Source: Streptoalloteichus hindustanus (GTDB lineage: Bacteria; Actinomycetota; Actinomycetes; Mycobacteriales; Pseudonocardiaceae). From it: a DNA stretch of 64,000 nucleotides. The notes under the pieces were generated by a model. The model searched no databases. It had not been told where the DNA came from and saw nothing but the letters and a program-made list of their open reading frames with translations. This document shows, piece after piece, positions 1 through 10,985 of this stretch. The stretch's first letter is position 1, and every line of letters begins with the position of its first letter. The position numbers were made by a program, and so were the translations under genes. The stretch covers positions 1,116,001 to 1,180,000 of the forward strand of contig NZ_FQVN01000001.1 of NCBI RefSeq assembly GCF_900129375.1. Direction: 5' to 3'.

Positions 1-56
1 ACGTTGGCCGCCCAGCCCGCGAGCGCCCCGAACACGATCCACGAGAACAGCCCCAT
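1..56 (-). CDS. GlsB/YeaQ/YmgE family stress-response membrane protein, 5' part only
   Basis: Only the first 18 codons lie in the window; the gene runs off the left edge. On the minus strand an ATG at 56 opens MGLFSWIVFGALAGWAAN. This matches the N-terminus of the small GlsB/YeaQ/YmgE (transglycosylase-associated) proteins, which start M-G-L/I-x-S/T-W-I-x-x-G-x-x-A-G. These are roughly 80-residue proteins with three membrane segments, linked to general stress but with no proven biochemical activity. The visible residues would be the first half of membrane segment 1. The assignment rests on this short match alone. Confidence 0.5.
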   Translation of the reverse strand, partial: MGLFSWIVFGALAGWAAN

Positions 57-131
57 GCGACCCACGCTACGGGCCGGCGGCGACGGCGGTCGGCGCGCGC
101 CGGGCGTCGCCGCCCCGCCCCGACCGGTCCC

Positions 132-2009
132 TCAGCGGTGCACCGGCTCCCGGCGGCGTTGCCGCACGTCCTCGACCTCCAGCCGGTCGCCCAGCAGCCG
201 GGCCATGCCCTCCTGCGGGTCGCCGTCGTGCGCGGTGTCGGAGGCGCTGGTCAGCTCCAGCTCGTCGCCGCCGCGGAGCTGGAGCCAGACGTCCCACCCG
301 GACTGGCGGTGGACCAGCCGGGCCCACTCGACGTCGTGCCCGCACACCCACCGCGCCCCCGGCCGGCGCCGCAGCTCCGGCAGCGGCTTCCTGGCGGGGG
401 AGCCGGCCGGCAGGACCAGTAGTCCGCTGTCGTACACGCGCACGTCGTGCGGGTCGCCGTCGCACCGCACGCCGTTGGCGCTGGCCACCAGCTCCGGCTC
501 GGGGGGCTCGGCCGGCCGGGCGGCGAAGTCCAGCGGGACGCCGATCCGCACCAGGTGCCGGTGCAGCTGCGGCACCAGTCCCGGGGTGCGCACCGCGGGA
601 CCGACCAGGCGCTCCACGTCCACCACCTGCCCGCTGGCCAGGCGCAGCCAGCACGGCCCGTCCCAGTTCAGCTCCGGCCGCGCCCGCCCCGTGCGGCACA
701 GCGCGGCGGTCACCGCGCCGCCGAGCAGCTCGACGAGCAGCGCGTCGGAGGCCGCCGACACCTCGCCGGGGGCGAGGCCGGGGTCCAGCGCCGGCTTCAC
801 CAGCTCGCAGCCCAGACCGCGGTGCACGGCCAGCAGGACACCGGCGACCGTGGTCTGCGCCGCCCGGCCGTCCACCCGCACACCGCTGTCCAGCACCGCG
901 CGGCTCAGCCGCCGCGCGGCGTCCTCCGCCTTCCGCACGACCGCCGCGCGCACGAGCTCCGGCCACGGCGCGCGGGGGCCCAGGTCGACCAGCAGTGCGT
1001 CCTCCAGCTCGGGAACGCTGCGGCCGGGCGAGGTGAGCAGCGACCACGCGGGCCGGTCGTCGGCCTCGGGCTCCTCGCCGCCGGCCGCCCGCATCGCCTC
1101 GATCCGCTCCCGCAGCGGGGCGTGCCGGTCGTGCGGGCCGGACGGCCCGGCGTCGAGCGCCTCGTCCTCCAGCTCGGCCCACTCCCGCTGCCGGCGGGGA
1201 GCCGACAGGTAGGACCGGAAACCGAGCAGCACGTCCGGGGTCCGCCGCGCGATCGGGGCCATGGCCAGGTACTGCTGGCCGTAGTCCGACCAGGCCCGCT
1301 CCAGCGCGGCCATCCGCCGGAAGGCGGCGCAGGCCGCCTCCACGCCGGCGGCCGCCACCGCGGCCTCGTCCGCCACCTGCTCCTGCCGCTGGTTCACCGG
1401 CGCGGCGACGGACAGGACGAGGTTGCCCCACGCCCGGAGCACCGGGCGCCGCCAGTCGCCCTCGCTGTCCGCGACGACCTGCTCCACGAGCGCGGTCGCC
1501 CGGTAGGCGACGGCGTGCGGCCGGCCCTCCCGGTCGCCGAGGTGGGCCAGCTCGTGGGCGAGCACGGCCCGCAGCTCGGCCACGGTCAGCCCGCCGAGCA
1601 GGGGCAGCCCCACCTCCAGGCACCGGTGCCCGGGGACCAGGCCCAGCACGGGGGCGTCCTCCCAGAACGCGATCCGCACCCCCGGCACCACCCGGAGCTC
1701 GTCCGGCGGACGCGAGCGCGCGATCCCGGCCAGCTCGTCGATCACCTCCCACAGCTCCGGCTGGGCGGCGCGGTCGACCACGTGCCCCCGCGCGCGGTGC
1801 CGCACGCGCAGCACCGGTGGGAGGAACAGGCCCACCGCCGTGCCCAGCAGCGCGGAGCACAGGAGCAGTTCGATCGCGGTCATGCCGATGTCGCCATCGG
1901 CCATCGCGTAGAGCGCCGCGCCGGCCAACCCGGCCGCGAGCACCGCCGCGCACGCGAAGAACCCGACGAGCACTGTGAGCGCGAGGACGGCGCGCCAGGG
2001 GGAGCGCAA
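132..2009 (-). CDS. M48/M56-type membrane zinc metallopeptidase
   Basis: A 625-residue membrane peptidase. Two hydrophobic segments (about residues 8-34 and 43-66) are followed by a large domain with HELAH at residues 152-156, the HExxH zinc motif of M48-like peptidases. The rest, about 400 residues, resembles no domain I can name and ends in a charged tail. The start is TTG at 2009: no ATG/GTG start lies upstream in frame, and GGAGGT sits 8 bases before the TTG, while the first internal GTG would cut into membrane segment 1. Family members act at the membrane on misfolded proteins or as BlaR-like proteases; the substrate here is unknown. The gap to moeA is 217 bp, so a shared transcript is possible but not shown. 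Confidence 0.75.
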   Translation of the reverse strand: MRSPWRAVLALTVLVGFFACAAVLAAGLAGAALYAMADGDIGMTAIELLLCSALLGTAVGLFLPPVLRVRHRARGHVVDRAAQPELWEVIDELAGIARSRPPDELRVVPGVRIAFWEDAPVLGLVPGHRCLEVGLPLLGGLTVAELRAVLAHELAHLGDREGRPHAVAYRATALVEQVVADSEGDWRRPVLRAWGNLVLSVAAPVNQRQEQVADEAAVAAAGVEAACAAFRRMAALERAWSDYGQQYLAMAPIARRTPDVLLGFRSYLSAPRRQREWAELEDEALDAGPSGPHDRHAPLRERIEAMRAAGGEEPEADDRPAWSLLTSPGRSVPELEDALLVDLGPRAPWPELVRAAVVRKAEDAARRLSRAVLDSGVRVDGRAAQTTVAGVLLAVHRGLGCELVKPALDPGLAPGEVSAASDALLVELLGGAVTAALCRTGRARPELNWDGPCWLRLASGQVVDVERLVGPAVRTPGLVPQLHRHLVRIGVPLDFAARPAEPPEPELVASANGVRCDGDPHDVRVYDSGLLVLPAGSPARKPLPELRRRPGARWVCGHDVEWARLVHRQSGWDVWLQLRGGDELELTSASDTAHDGDPQEGMARLLGDRLEVEDVRQRRREPVHR

Positions 2010-2226
2010 CGCCGCAGACCTCCGGTCCGGACTGTGACGAGGGGGAGTCGAGCACGGTCAGTCGATCAGACCGCCTGCCGAGTGTGCTTCCTGGGTGTTA
2101 CCGACAGCAAGTCCCCAGATCAGCACAGTGAGCGCCGGCGGTCGGCCGCCGGCCGAACGGCCCCGGAGCGGCGTCGGACGCCCCGGGAGCACCGGATGTC
2201 GGCGCCGCGGCGGGCCGTGCCGGTTG

Positions 2227-3441
2227 TCAGAGGAGCAGGACGGTCACCTCGGAGCCGGCCGGCAGCTCGCTGACCTCCTCCGGGATCTCCAGCAGGCAGT
2301 TCGCCGTCGCCAGGGCGGACAGCAGGTGCGAGCCGGGGCCGCCGACCGGCGCGACCGTGACGGCGCCCGCGTCGTACCGGCCGCGGCGGTACTGCCGGCG
2401 CGCCGACGGCGACCGCAGCGACTCCACGAGTGTCGCCGTGCGGCGCGGCCGGTCCGGCTCCGCGAAGCCCATCGCCGCGCGCAGGGCGGGGCGCACGAAG
2501 ACCTCGAACGACACCAGCGCGCTGACCGGGTTGCCCGGCAGCGCCACGACCGGCACGCCGGCGTAGCGGCCCAGGCCCTGCGGGCCGCCCGGCTGCACCG
2601 CCACCTTGTAGAACTCCACGCCGCGCCCGGACAGCGCGTCCTTGACCACCTCGTAGGCCCCGGCGCTCACCCCGCCCGAGGTCAGCACCAGGTCGACGGC
2701 GCCCAGCCGGGGGGCCAGCGCGGCGTGCAGCGCGGCGACGTCGTCGGGCACGAACCGGAGCAGCTCGGCCTCGCCGCCGGCGGCCCGCACCGCGCTGGCC
2801 AGCATCACGCCGTTGGACTCGTAGATCTGCCCGCCGAGCAGGGGGCGGCCCGGCTCGACCAGCTCCGACCCGGTGGACAGCACCAGCACCCTGGGCGGGC
2901 GGCGCACGGGCAGCTCCGCCGCGCCCACCGCCGAGGCCAGCCCGAGCTGGGCCGGCCCCAGCTCGACCCCGGCGGGCAGGACCACCGCGCCGGCCACGAC
3001 GTCCTCCCCGGCCCGCCGGACGTGCGCGCCGGGCGACGGCGCGACGTCGACGCGGACGGTCGCGGTGCCCCGGTCGGTGTCCTCCACGGGCACGACCGCG
3101 TCCGCGCCCGGCGGCACCGGCGCGCCGGTCATGATCCGGTGCGCCGTGCCGGGACGCAGCGGCGGCGAGTCCGTGCGGCCCGCCGGCACGTCCTCGGCGA
3201 CCGGCAGCGACACCGGGGTGTCCGGTGTGGCCGACGCCACGTCGGCCGCCCGGACCGCGTAGCCGTCCATCGCCGAGTTGTCGAAGGGCGGCAACGGGAT
3301 CGGGGAGACCAGGTCCTCGGCCAGGGCCAGGCCCAGGCAGTCCGCGACCGGTCGACGCTCGACAGGGGGAGCGCCCAGCACCCCCGCCACCCGCGCCCGG
3401 TGTTCCGCCACGCTCACCGCTGGTCCGTGTGTCCGCTGCAC
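2227..3441 (-). CDS. moeA: Molybdopterin molybdotransferase MoeA
   Basis: A 404-residue cytosolic enzyme that inserts molybdate into adenylyl-molybdopterin, the last step of molybdenum-cofactor synthesis. Visible family features are the N-terminal PLPPFDNSAMDGYAVR signature, the RIMTGAPVPPGADAVVPVED segment, and the MogA-like central domain with LTSGGVSAGAYE followed by ALPGNPVSA. Length is typical for MoeA. GTG at 3441 is chosen because it gives the usual short lead before the SVAEHRARV helix; longer in-frame versions add about 64 residues unlike MoeA. The gene stands alone here, more than 45 kb from the moaC, mogA-moaE, moaD and moaA genes later in the window. Confidence 0.93.
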   Translation of the reverse strand: MQRTHGPAVSVAEHRARVAGVLGAPPVERRPVADCLGLALAEDLVSPIPLPPFDNSAMDGYAVRAADVASATPDTPVSLPVAEDVPAGRTDSPPLRPGTAHRIMTGAPVPPGADAVVPVEDTDRGTATVRVDVAPSPGAHVRRAGEDVVAGAVVLPAGVELGPAQLGLASAVGAAELPVRRPPRVLVLSTGSELVEPGRPLLGGQIYESNGVMLASAVRAAGGEAELLRFVPDDVAALHAALAPRLGAVDLVLTSGGVSAGAYEVVKDALSGRGVEFYKVAVQPGGPQGLGRYAGVPVVALPGNPVSALVSFEVFVRPALRAAMGFAEPDRPRRTATLVESLRSPSARRQYRRGRYDAGAVTVAPVGGPGSHLLSALATANCLLEIPEEVSELPAGSEVTVLLL

Positions 3442-3532
3442 GGGTGCATCCTGCCGCGCCCTGGGAACCGGCGGGCGGCCGTGCCAGACTGCGGACCCGG
3501 CGAGACCCGACACCCGTGAGAGGGAGGACGAC

Positions 3533-4216
3533 GTGCAGGTCCGCACCCGCCACACCCCGTCGTTCGGCGTGGCCAGGCTGATGCTGGCGCCCGGCGAGCC
3601 GGTCCGTGTGGAGTCCGGCGCGATGATGGCCACCAGTTACGGGGTCGCGGTCGAGGCCCGCGCCCAGGGCGGTCTGTTCAAGTCGTTGGCGCGCGCCGCG
3701 CTCGGCGGCGAGTCGCTGTTCGTGTCCACCTACACCGCGCCGCCGCAGGGCGGCTGGGTCGACGTGGCCGCCAACCTGCCCGGCGACCTGCACGTGCTGG
3801 AGCTGGACGGGCGGGTCGGCTGGTGCCTCACCAGGGGATCGTGGCTGGCCTCCTCGGCGACGATCCAGCTCGAGACCCAGTGGGGTGGTTTCCGCAACCT
3901 CTTCGGGGGCGAGGGCGGGTTCCTCATGCACGCCGGGGGGCAGGGCACCGTCGTGGTCTCCTGCTACGGCGCGCTGGACGTCGTGGACCTGCAACCGGGC
4001 GAGTTCGTGACCATCGACACCGGGCACGTGGTGGCCTACGCGGAGACCGTCCAGTCGCGGCTGCGCACCATCAGCCAGGGCCTCACGCAGTCGCTGAAGA
4101 GCGGCGAGGGGCTGGTGTTCGACTTCGCCGGACCGGGGCAGGTGCTGACCCAGACGCGCAACCCGCGGGGGCTCGTCACCTGGTTGCAGGCCAACGGACT
4201 CGGCGCCCGCGGCTGA
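3533..4216 (+). CDS. AIM24 family protein
   Basis: A 227-residue soluble protein of the AIM24 (TRAP-like beta-barrel) family. Supporting stretches are SGAMMA near the N-terminus, GGLFKSLARAALGGESLF, and the glycine-rich FRNLFGGEGGFLMHAGGQG. The family is widespread in actinobacteria and named after a yeast mitochondrial biogenesis protein; its bacterial role is not established. The start is GTG at 3533, with AGGGAGGA ending five bases upstream. Longer in-frame versions run into divergent moeA and lack a ribosome binding site. It is divergent from moeA (91 bp apart) and followed after 111 bp by a cold-shock gene. Confidence 0.85.
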   Translation: MQVRTRHTPSFGVARLMLAPGEPVRVESGAMMATSYGVAVEARAQGGLFKSLARAALGGESLFVSTYTAPPQGGWVDVAANLPGDLHVLELDGRVGWCLTRGSWLASSATIQLETQWGGFRNLFGGEGGFLMHAGGQGTVVVSCYGALDVVDLQPGEFVTIDTGHVVAYAETVQSRLRTISQGLTQSLKSGEGLVFDFAGPGQVLTQTRNPRGLVTWLQANGLGARG

Positions 4217-4327
4217 CAGAAACCCGGCCCTTTCGGGCGCGCCCCGCGGAGTGGATCTCCGGTAGCGTGATCTCCGCTTGATGCGGCGCCCGGCGAGCGC
4301 CGTTGCACGATACCCAAGGAGGACGCC

Positions 4328-4531
4328 GTGGCTCAGGGCACGGTCAAGTGGTTCAACTCGGAGAAGGGCTACGGCTTCATCGCCCAGGACGATGGGCCGG
4401 ACGTCTTCGTCCACTACTCGGCCATCGACATGCAGGGCTTCCGCACTCTCGCCGAGGGTGACCGGGTGGAGTACGAGGTGCAGTCCGGCCGCGACGGCCG
4501 TAGCCAGGCCTCCGCGGTCAAGCGGGTCTGA
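4328..4531 (+). CDS. Cold-shock domain protein (CspA family)
   Basis: A 67-residue single cold-shock domain that binds single-stranded nucleic acid. It carries both RNA-binding motifs, KGYGFIAQ (RNP1) and DVFVHYSAI (RNP2), after the usual GTVKWFN opening. The start is GTG at 4328 with AAGGAGGA five bases upstream, a near-perfect Shine-Dalgarno sequence. Size and sequence match the major CspA-type proteins of actinobacteria, which act as RNA chaperones and are often highly expressed. A longer relative with a C-terminal extension lies at 63033. Confidence 0.95.
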   Translation: MAQGTVKWFNSEKGYGFIAQDDGPDVFVHYSAIDMQGFRTLAEGDRVEYEVQSGRDGRSQASAVKRV

Positions 4532-4686
4532 GCTCGCGCGGCGCCGCCTCCCGGCGGTCGTGCTCCGCGTGGTCCACGTTGTTCCCTGGTGGCCCGGTTC
4601 CCGGTGGCGGGACCGGGCCACCGGCGTGTCCGGGGCCCGACATGGCGTTTGCGGCGAACCGGCGACGGCGGCACCGGTCCGGACGT

Positions 4687-4692
4687 TAGGCT
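4687..4692 (+). promoter_or_regulatory. -10 hexamer TAGGCT of a probable leaderless promoter (kinase)
   Basis: TAGGCT lies seven bases before the GTG at 4700, leaving no room for a ribosome binding site. This spacing is typical of leaderless actinobacterial transcripts, where transcription starts at the start codon. It supports the chosen start of the kinase gene. Confidence 0.5.
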
Positions 4693-4699
4693 GCCGTCC

Positions 4700-5983
4700 G
4701 TGTCGGAGGACCTCACCGGGCGTCGTCTCGGCCACTACCGCATCGACGGCGTGCTCGGCCGCGGCGGCATGAGCGTGATGTACAAGGCCACCGACGTCCG
4801 ACTGGGGCGCAAGGTCGCGCTGAAGGTCATCGGGGAGCACCTGACCGAGGACCCGGAGTTCCGCGAGCGGTTCGTGGACGAGGCCCGCAACACCTCGGCG
4901 ATCGACCACTCGCACGTCGTCCCGCTGTACGACTTCGGCGAGATCGACGGGCTGCTCTACATCGCGATGCGGCTGGTCGACGGCTCCGACCTGGCCAGCC
5001 TGATCAAGGACGGCCCGCTGGTGCCGTCGCGCTCGCTGATCCTGCTCGGCCAGGTCGCCGACGCCCTGGACATGCTGCACGGGCGCGGCCTCGTGCACCT
5101 GGACGTCAAGCCGGCCAACGTGCTGGTGACCAGCCAGGAGGCCTCGGGCGAGCACGTCTACCTCGCCGACTTCGGCCTGACCCGGCGCGGCGCGACCGGC
5201 CACCGCACCCGCACCGGCGACTTCCTCGGCTCGCCGACCTACGCCGCGCCCGAGCACCTGCGGGGCGACCCCGTCGACGGCCGCACCGACCTGTACGCCC
5301 TGGCGTGCATGCTGTTCGCCTGCCTGACCGGGCGCCCGCCGTACCAGGGGCAGGTCCCCGAGGTGATCCAGGGACACCTGGGCAAGGACGTCCCCGTCGT
5401 CACCGGGCTGGTCGAGCTGCCCTCGGCCATCGACGACGTGCTGCGCCGCGGCATGGCCAAGGACCCGAACCAGCGCTACTCCACGTGCAGCGAGCTGGTC
5501 GCGGCGGCGAGGACCGCGCTGGCCCCGGTCGCGCGGTCCACCGCGCCGCCCGCGCGGCGCCAGCCGGGTGTCGCGGCGCAGCAGCACCCCTCGCAGCCCG
5601 TGCCGCGTCCCGCCCAGCCCACCGCGTACCCGGCGGCGCCGCCGGTGCCGTCCTACGGACCGCCCACGCCGCCCCCCGCCCCGGTCATGGCCCCGCAGCT
5701 CGGGCCGGCGCCGTCGGCAGAGCCGATGCGCCTGCGCCCGCCGATGCCGGTGCAGTCCGACGCGTTCCGGTCCAGGAACAGCGGGGGGAACCGCTGGCTG
5801 CTGCCGGTGCTGCTGGGTGTCGCCGCGCTGTCGGTCGTGGTGGTGCTGATCGTGGTCTTCACCGGTGGGGACGGGGACACCGGCGGTGGCGCCGGGGGGA
5901 CCACGACCACCACCTCGCACGCGCCGACGTCGACCAAGAAGCCGTTGCCGACCAACGTCAAGACCGTCACCCAGACGCACTGA
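4700..5983 (+). CDS. Transmembrane Ser/Thr protein kinase (Pkn family)
   Basis: A 427-residue kinase. The kinase domain (about 12-275) has glycine loop GRGGMSV (21-26), catalytic Lys42, the catalytic loop HLDVKPAN with Asp135, and DFG at 157-159. A Pro/Ala-rich linker (about 280-365) leads to one membrane helix (about 371-392) and a short Thr-rich outer tail; no PASTA or other sensor domain is seen. The Arg before the catalytic Asp is replaced by Leu (HLD), so activation may not depend on activation-loop phosphorylation in the usual way. The start at GTG 4700 fits a leaderless promoter. Groups upstream of groEL; substrates cannot be told from sequence. Confidence 0.92.
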   Translation: MSEDLTGRRLGHYRIDGVLGRGGMSVMYKATDVRLGRKVALKVIGEHLTEDPEFRERFVDEARNTSAIDHSHVVPLYDFGEIDGLLYIAMRLVDGSDLASLIKDGPLVPSRSLILLGQVADALDMLHGRGLVHLDVKPANVLVTSQEASGEHVYLADFGLTRRGATGHRTRTGDFLGSPTYAAPEHLRGDPVDGRTDLYALACMLFACLTGRPPYQGQVPEVIQGHLGKDVPVVTGLVELPSAIDDVLRRGMAKDPNQRYSTCSELVAAARTALAPVARSTAPPARRQPGVAAQQHPSQPVPRPAQPTAYPAAPPVPSYGPPTPPPAPVMAPQLGPAPSAEPMRLRPPMPVQSDAFRSRNSGGNRWLLPVLLGVAALSVVVVLIVVFTGGDGDTGGGAGGTTTTTSHAPTSTKKPLPTNVKTVTQTH

Positions 5984-5991
5984 GCGCGTCG

Positions 5992-6018
5992 CTTGCACTC
6001 CCCGGCGGTGAGTGCTAA
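5992..6018 (+). promoter_or_regulatory. CIRCE operator 1 (HrcA site) upstream of groEL
   Basis: Left arm CTTGCACTC (5992-6000), nine-base spacer, right arm GAGTGCTAA (6010-6018). The consensus is TTAGCACTC-N9-GAGTGCTAA; the right arm is perfect and the left differs at its outer positions. HrcA bound here would repress groEL outside heat shock. Confidence 0.93.
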
Positions 6019-7773
<1,755 letters not shown>

Positions 7774-7797
7774 TCCACTCTCGGACCTGATCCACTC

Positions 7798-7837
7798 AGT
7801 GGGGCCCCGACCGTCGAGGTCGGGGCCCCACTGTTTT
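7798..7837 (+). terminator. Intrinsic terminator after groEL
   Basis: A perfect 15-bp stem: 7798-7812 pairs with 7818-7832 around a five-base loop, followed by GTTTT. This is the strongest intrinsic terminator in the window and ends the groEL transcript 25 bp past the stop codon. Confidence 0.92.
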
Positions 7838-8082
7838 CCCGGTTTCGCTCGGTTCCGGTCGGTTCCGGTCGGTCGCCGCCTGATCGGGGGAACCGCGGGG
7901 GCGCCGGCCGTCGACGGGCGTTTTCTGTCGGTGCCCCACGGCACGCTGGCGGGCGAGCCGTGGAGATCGGAAGACAACTACCCGGGGCTGTCCCGGGAAC
8001 GCGTGCGTACTGGTCCAGGTTGTGTGGCGGAACCGCTGCGCTCACCCGTGCTGGCTGCGGGCGGCACGCTGGTCGGCGGGGG

Positions 8083-10800
8083 TCAGGCGCCGGCGCCCAG
8101 GCACAGGAAGGGGCGACGGAGCGGGTCCTCCGCGGTGGCCTCGGCCAGCGCGACCGCCGGCGGGGTGCCCCGCGCGAGCCGGCCGTGGTACGAGGCCATC
8201 GTGCTCGCGGCGGCGAGGTCGCCGACCTTGCTGACGGCCGCGACGACCGTGTGCGCGCCGCTGGCGAGCAGGGCGCCCGCGAAGCCGAGCGCCTCGTCGC
8301 CGGGGCGGATGCGGTTGAGCGCCAGCTCGCACGCGGCGAGCACGACGTGGGCCGGGGGTCGGCGCAGCCGCGCGGTCTCGTAGGCGAACAGCGGGCCGTC
8401 GATGAGCTCCAGGCGGGAGAACAACGCGTTCGCCGGCTCGTGCGCGCCGTGGGCGGCCAGGTGCGCCATGCGCGCCCCGTCCAGGGCGGAGAGCACCGCG
8501 CCCACCGTGGCCCGGCCGGCGTCGAACATCGCCGCGTTCGGGTAGGTGCCGCGCAGCTGGCCGACCTCGGCGACGCCGGCCGGCAGGCCGGGGCCGCCGA
8601 CCAGCACCACGTCGTGACCCTGCTGGTCGAGGGTCTGGCCGGCGCACCGGGTCGCGTCGGGCTCCGGTGGGCACGCGGCGCGTCCGGCGTCCCGGGCGTC
8701 CTCCTGCTCGACCGGCGCGGGCTGTCCACCGCAGGCCGCCAGCCAGGCGGTCGCCGAGGGCACGACCGACAGCGGCCGCCCGCGCAGGGAGGGCAGCGCC
8801 GCCCAGGGCACGGCGTAGAACACCCCGGTCGGCACCAGCACGACCTCGCGGTCGCCCACCACCCCTTCGAGGGGGCGCAGCAACTGCTCGTCGAGCAGCT
8901 GCGCGCGGTGCCGGGCCGAGCCGGTGATCGTGCGCGCCAGCAGGTCGGGCAGCTTGTCCGGGGCCAGTGCGTTGAGGTCGGCGTGCAGCTCGCGGGCGAG
9001 TTCCGCGGCGGCCCGCGCGCTGCCCAGCCGCACCAGCCGGGCCCGCCCGGCCACCACGACCACCGCGACCAGGGAGTCGCCGGAGGCGGCCAGGCTGACC
9101 ATCGCGCGCTCGCCCAGCCGCTCGGCCACGTCGCGGAACCGCGCGACCGGCCGCGGGCGGCCCCACTGGCCGCTGCGCCCACCCCGCCGCAACACCTCGC
9201 GGGCCACCGCGTTGTACCGGACCTCCAGCTCGTCGGTGGGCCGGCCCTCCAGCCGCGCCTGCTGGGTGGCGCGCCGCAGGTGCCGGGCCTCGGCCACCCG
9301 TTCGGCCAGCTCGGGGTCGTCGATCCTGGGCAGCGGCTCGTACCGGTACACCTGGGCGCGGGTCCGCTCCAGCCAGCCGAACAACCGGCGGGCGTCCACC
9401 CGCTCGCCGCCCTCCAGCAGCAGCCGGACCGCCAGCGCGGCCAGCTCCTTGCCGTGCACGGCGGTCCCGGACAGCAGCTCCAGCCCGCCCATCCGGTCCC
9501 GGAGCCGGTTCAGCTCGGCCAGCCCGCTGCCGGCCTCGGCCAGCGCCCGCCGGCTGTCGCCCCGGGCCACCGCCACCTCGGCCCGGCACAACCGCAACAA
9601 CATGCGGTTGTCGACCGGGGTGATGCGGCGGGGCGAGGGCACCTCGCGCAGCACCTTCACCGCGCCGGAGACCGAGCCCCGCACCAGCCGGACCCGCACC
9701 GCGAGCATCCGCGCGACGGCGGACTCGTCGGTGAGCCCGAGCTCCGCCAGCCGGTCGGCGAGCTGCAACGCCCTGCCCGGCAGCCGCACCGGCGCGCGGA
9801 ACCCGTCCAGCGCCTCCACGGTCTCCGCGCGCAGCCTGGTGAGCGCGGCGATCGCGGCCCACCGGCGGTTGCCGCGCCGGACCAGCCGGCGGTAGGCGGA
9901 GCCGGCGTACCGCCGGGCCTCCTCGGTGTCGCCCTCCAGCAGCGCCGAGGCGGCCCGGGTGATCTCGGCGTCGGCCAGGTCGATGCCCGCGGTGCCCTGG
10001 GCGCGCAGCCGGGGCAGCGCCTCGTCGAGGTGCCGGGCGGCCTCCTCGCCCAGGCCGGCGGTGAGCAGGGCGCGCGCCTGGTCGATGCGCAGCCTGGCGA
10101 GCATGCCGGAGTGCTCGGCCTGGTAGATGCGCTCGGTCTCCTCGTAGTGCCGCAGCGCCTGCGGCACGTCGCCGATCATGTGGGCGATGTCGCCGAGGTT
10201 GTGCTCGATCTTGGCCCGCACCACCCGCTCGCCCAGCTCCTCGGCCAGCGCGGAGGAGCGGCGCAGGTCGCGCCGGGCCGGGCCGATCCGGCTGGCGGTG
10301 AGGTGCATCCAGCCGCGGTTCATCAGCGTCCTGACCAGCACCACCGGCTCGCCCTCGCCGCCGGCCAGGCCGCGCTCCAGCAGCGGGATCGCCTCGTCGG
10401 CGGCCTCCACGGCCTGTTCGAGGCGGCCGGCCCTGGACAGGATCAGGGCCTCCTGCTGGCGCACCAACCCGTCGAGGGCGTCCCGGCGCGGCCCCGGCTC
10501 CAGCTCGGTGAGCAGCTTGTGCGCCCGCTCGGCGGCGGCCAGGCCGTTGGCGAGGGTGCTGGCCTCCGCCTCCGCGTAGGCCAGCGTGACCAGCACCCGC
10601 GCCCGGCTGGTGATGAGCTCCAGCCGCTCCTCGGCCGAACGCGGCGGGGCCACCTCGTCCAGCAGCCGCAGCGCCTGCCGGATGAGCTGCACGGCCTCCG
10701 TCGCCCGCAACTCCGACGCCCGGTCCCTGGCCTTCCGCCGGAGGATCGCGACGCGCCGCAGCACGTCGACCGGCTCAGCCGGGCGCCGGGGCCTGGGCAT
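8083..10800 (-). CDS. TPR-CHAT domain protease-like protein
   Basis: About 905 residues. The first two thirds are alpha-helical with TPR-like repeats, rich in Ala/Arg/Leu (for example LTSRARVLV-type and IEHNLGDIAHMIGD helices). The C-terminal third is a CHAT domain, a caspase-like fold, with its catalytic pair: His784 in AHLAAHGAHE and Cys824 in VLAACELA, 40 residues apart. It ends with a SKVGDLAAASTMASYH segment typical of CHAT. It probably acts as a regulated cysteine protease or scaffold. The gene is last in a minus-strand cluster with a sigma factor and a small protein, 185 bp downstream of the latter. ATG 10800 is chosen because helix content begins there; ATG 10839 is also possible, and neither has a good ribosome binding site. 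Confidence 0.88.
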   Translation of the reverse strand: MPRPRRPAEPVDVLRRVAILRRKARDRASELRATEAVQLIRQALRLLDEVAPPRSAEERLELITSRARVLVTLAYAEAEASTLANGLAAAERAHKLLTELEPGPRRDALDGLVRQQEALILSRAGRLEQAVEAADEAIPLLERGLAGGEGEPVVLVRTLMNRGWMHLTASRIGPARRDLRRSSALAEELGERVVRAKIEHNLGDIAHMIGDVPQALRHYEETERIYQAEHSGMLARLRIDQARALLTAGLGEEAARHLDEALPRLRAQGTAGIDLADAEITRAASALLEGDTEEARRYAGSAYRRLVRRGNRRWAAIAALTRLRAETVEALDGFRAPVRLPGRALQLADRLAELGLTDESAVARMLAVRVRLVRGSVSGAVKVLREVPSPRRITPVDNRMLLRLCRAEVAVARGDSRRALAEAGSGLAELNRLRDRMGGLELLSGTAVHGKELAALAVRLLLEGGERVDARRLFGWLERTRAQVYRYEPLPRIDDPELAERVAEARHLRRATQQARLEGRPTDELEVRYNAVAREVLRRGGRSGQWGRPRPVARFRDVAERLGERAMVSLAASGDSLVAVVVVAGRARLVRLGSARAAAELARELHADLNALAPDKLPDLLARTITGSARHRAQLLDEQLLRPLEGVVGDREVVLVPTGVFYAVPWAALPSLRGRPLSVVPSATAWLAACGGQPAPVEQEDARDAGRAACPPEPDATRCAGQTLDQQGHDVVLVGGPGLPAGVAEVGQLRGTYPNAAMFDAGRATVGAVLSALDGARMAHLAAHGAHEPANALFSRLELIDGPLFAYETARLRRPPAHVVLAACELALNRIRPGDEALGFAGALLASGAHTVVAAVSKVGDLAAASTMASYHGRLARGTPPAVALAEATAEDPLRRPFLCLGAGA

Positions 10801-10985
10801 GCCGCCAGTCCGGAGCCTCGGGCTTGCCACGACCGCCATCCGAACACACCGAACGCCCGCTCGGCAGCCCTCCAATGGGGTAAACACGCGTCCGAACGGG
10901 TGGCACGCGAGCGACCGGGCGGCGTCGGTCGGAGTGTCCGAACGGCGACGCTTGCCCGGTCGTGTCCTGTCTCACCGGTTCGAGG

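Noticed and set aside
7838..8082. Possible small gene between the groEL terminator and the CHAT gene
   Set aside because: No frame with a ribosome binding site and coding character; only short GGTTCCGGTC direct repeats near 7855.
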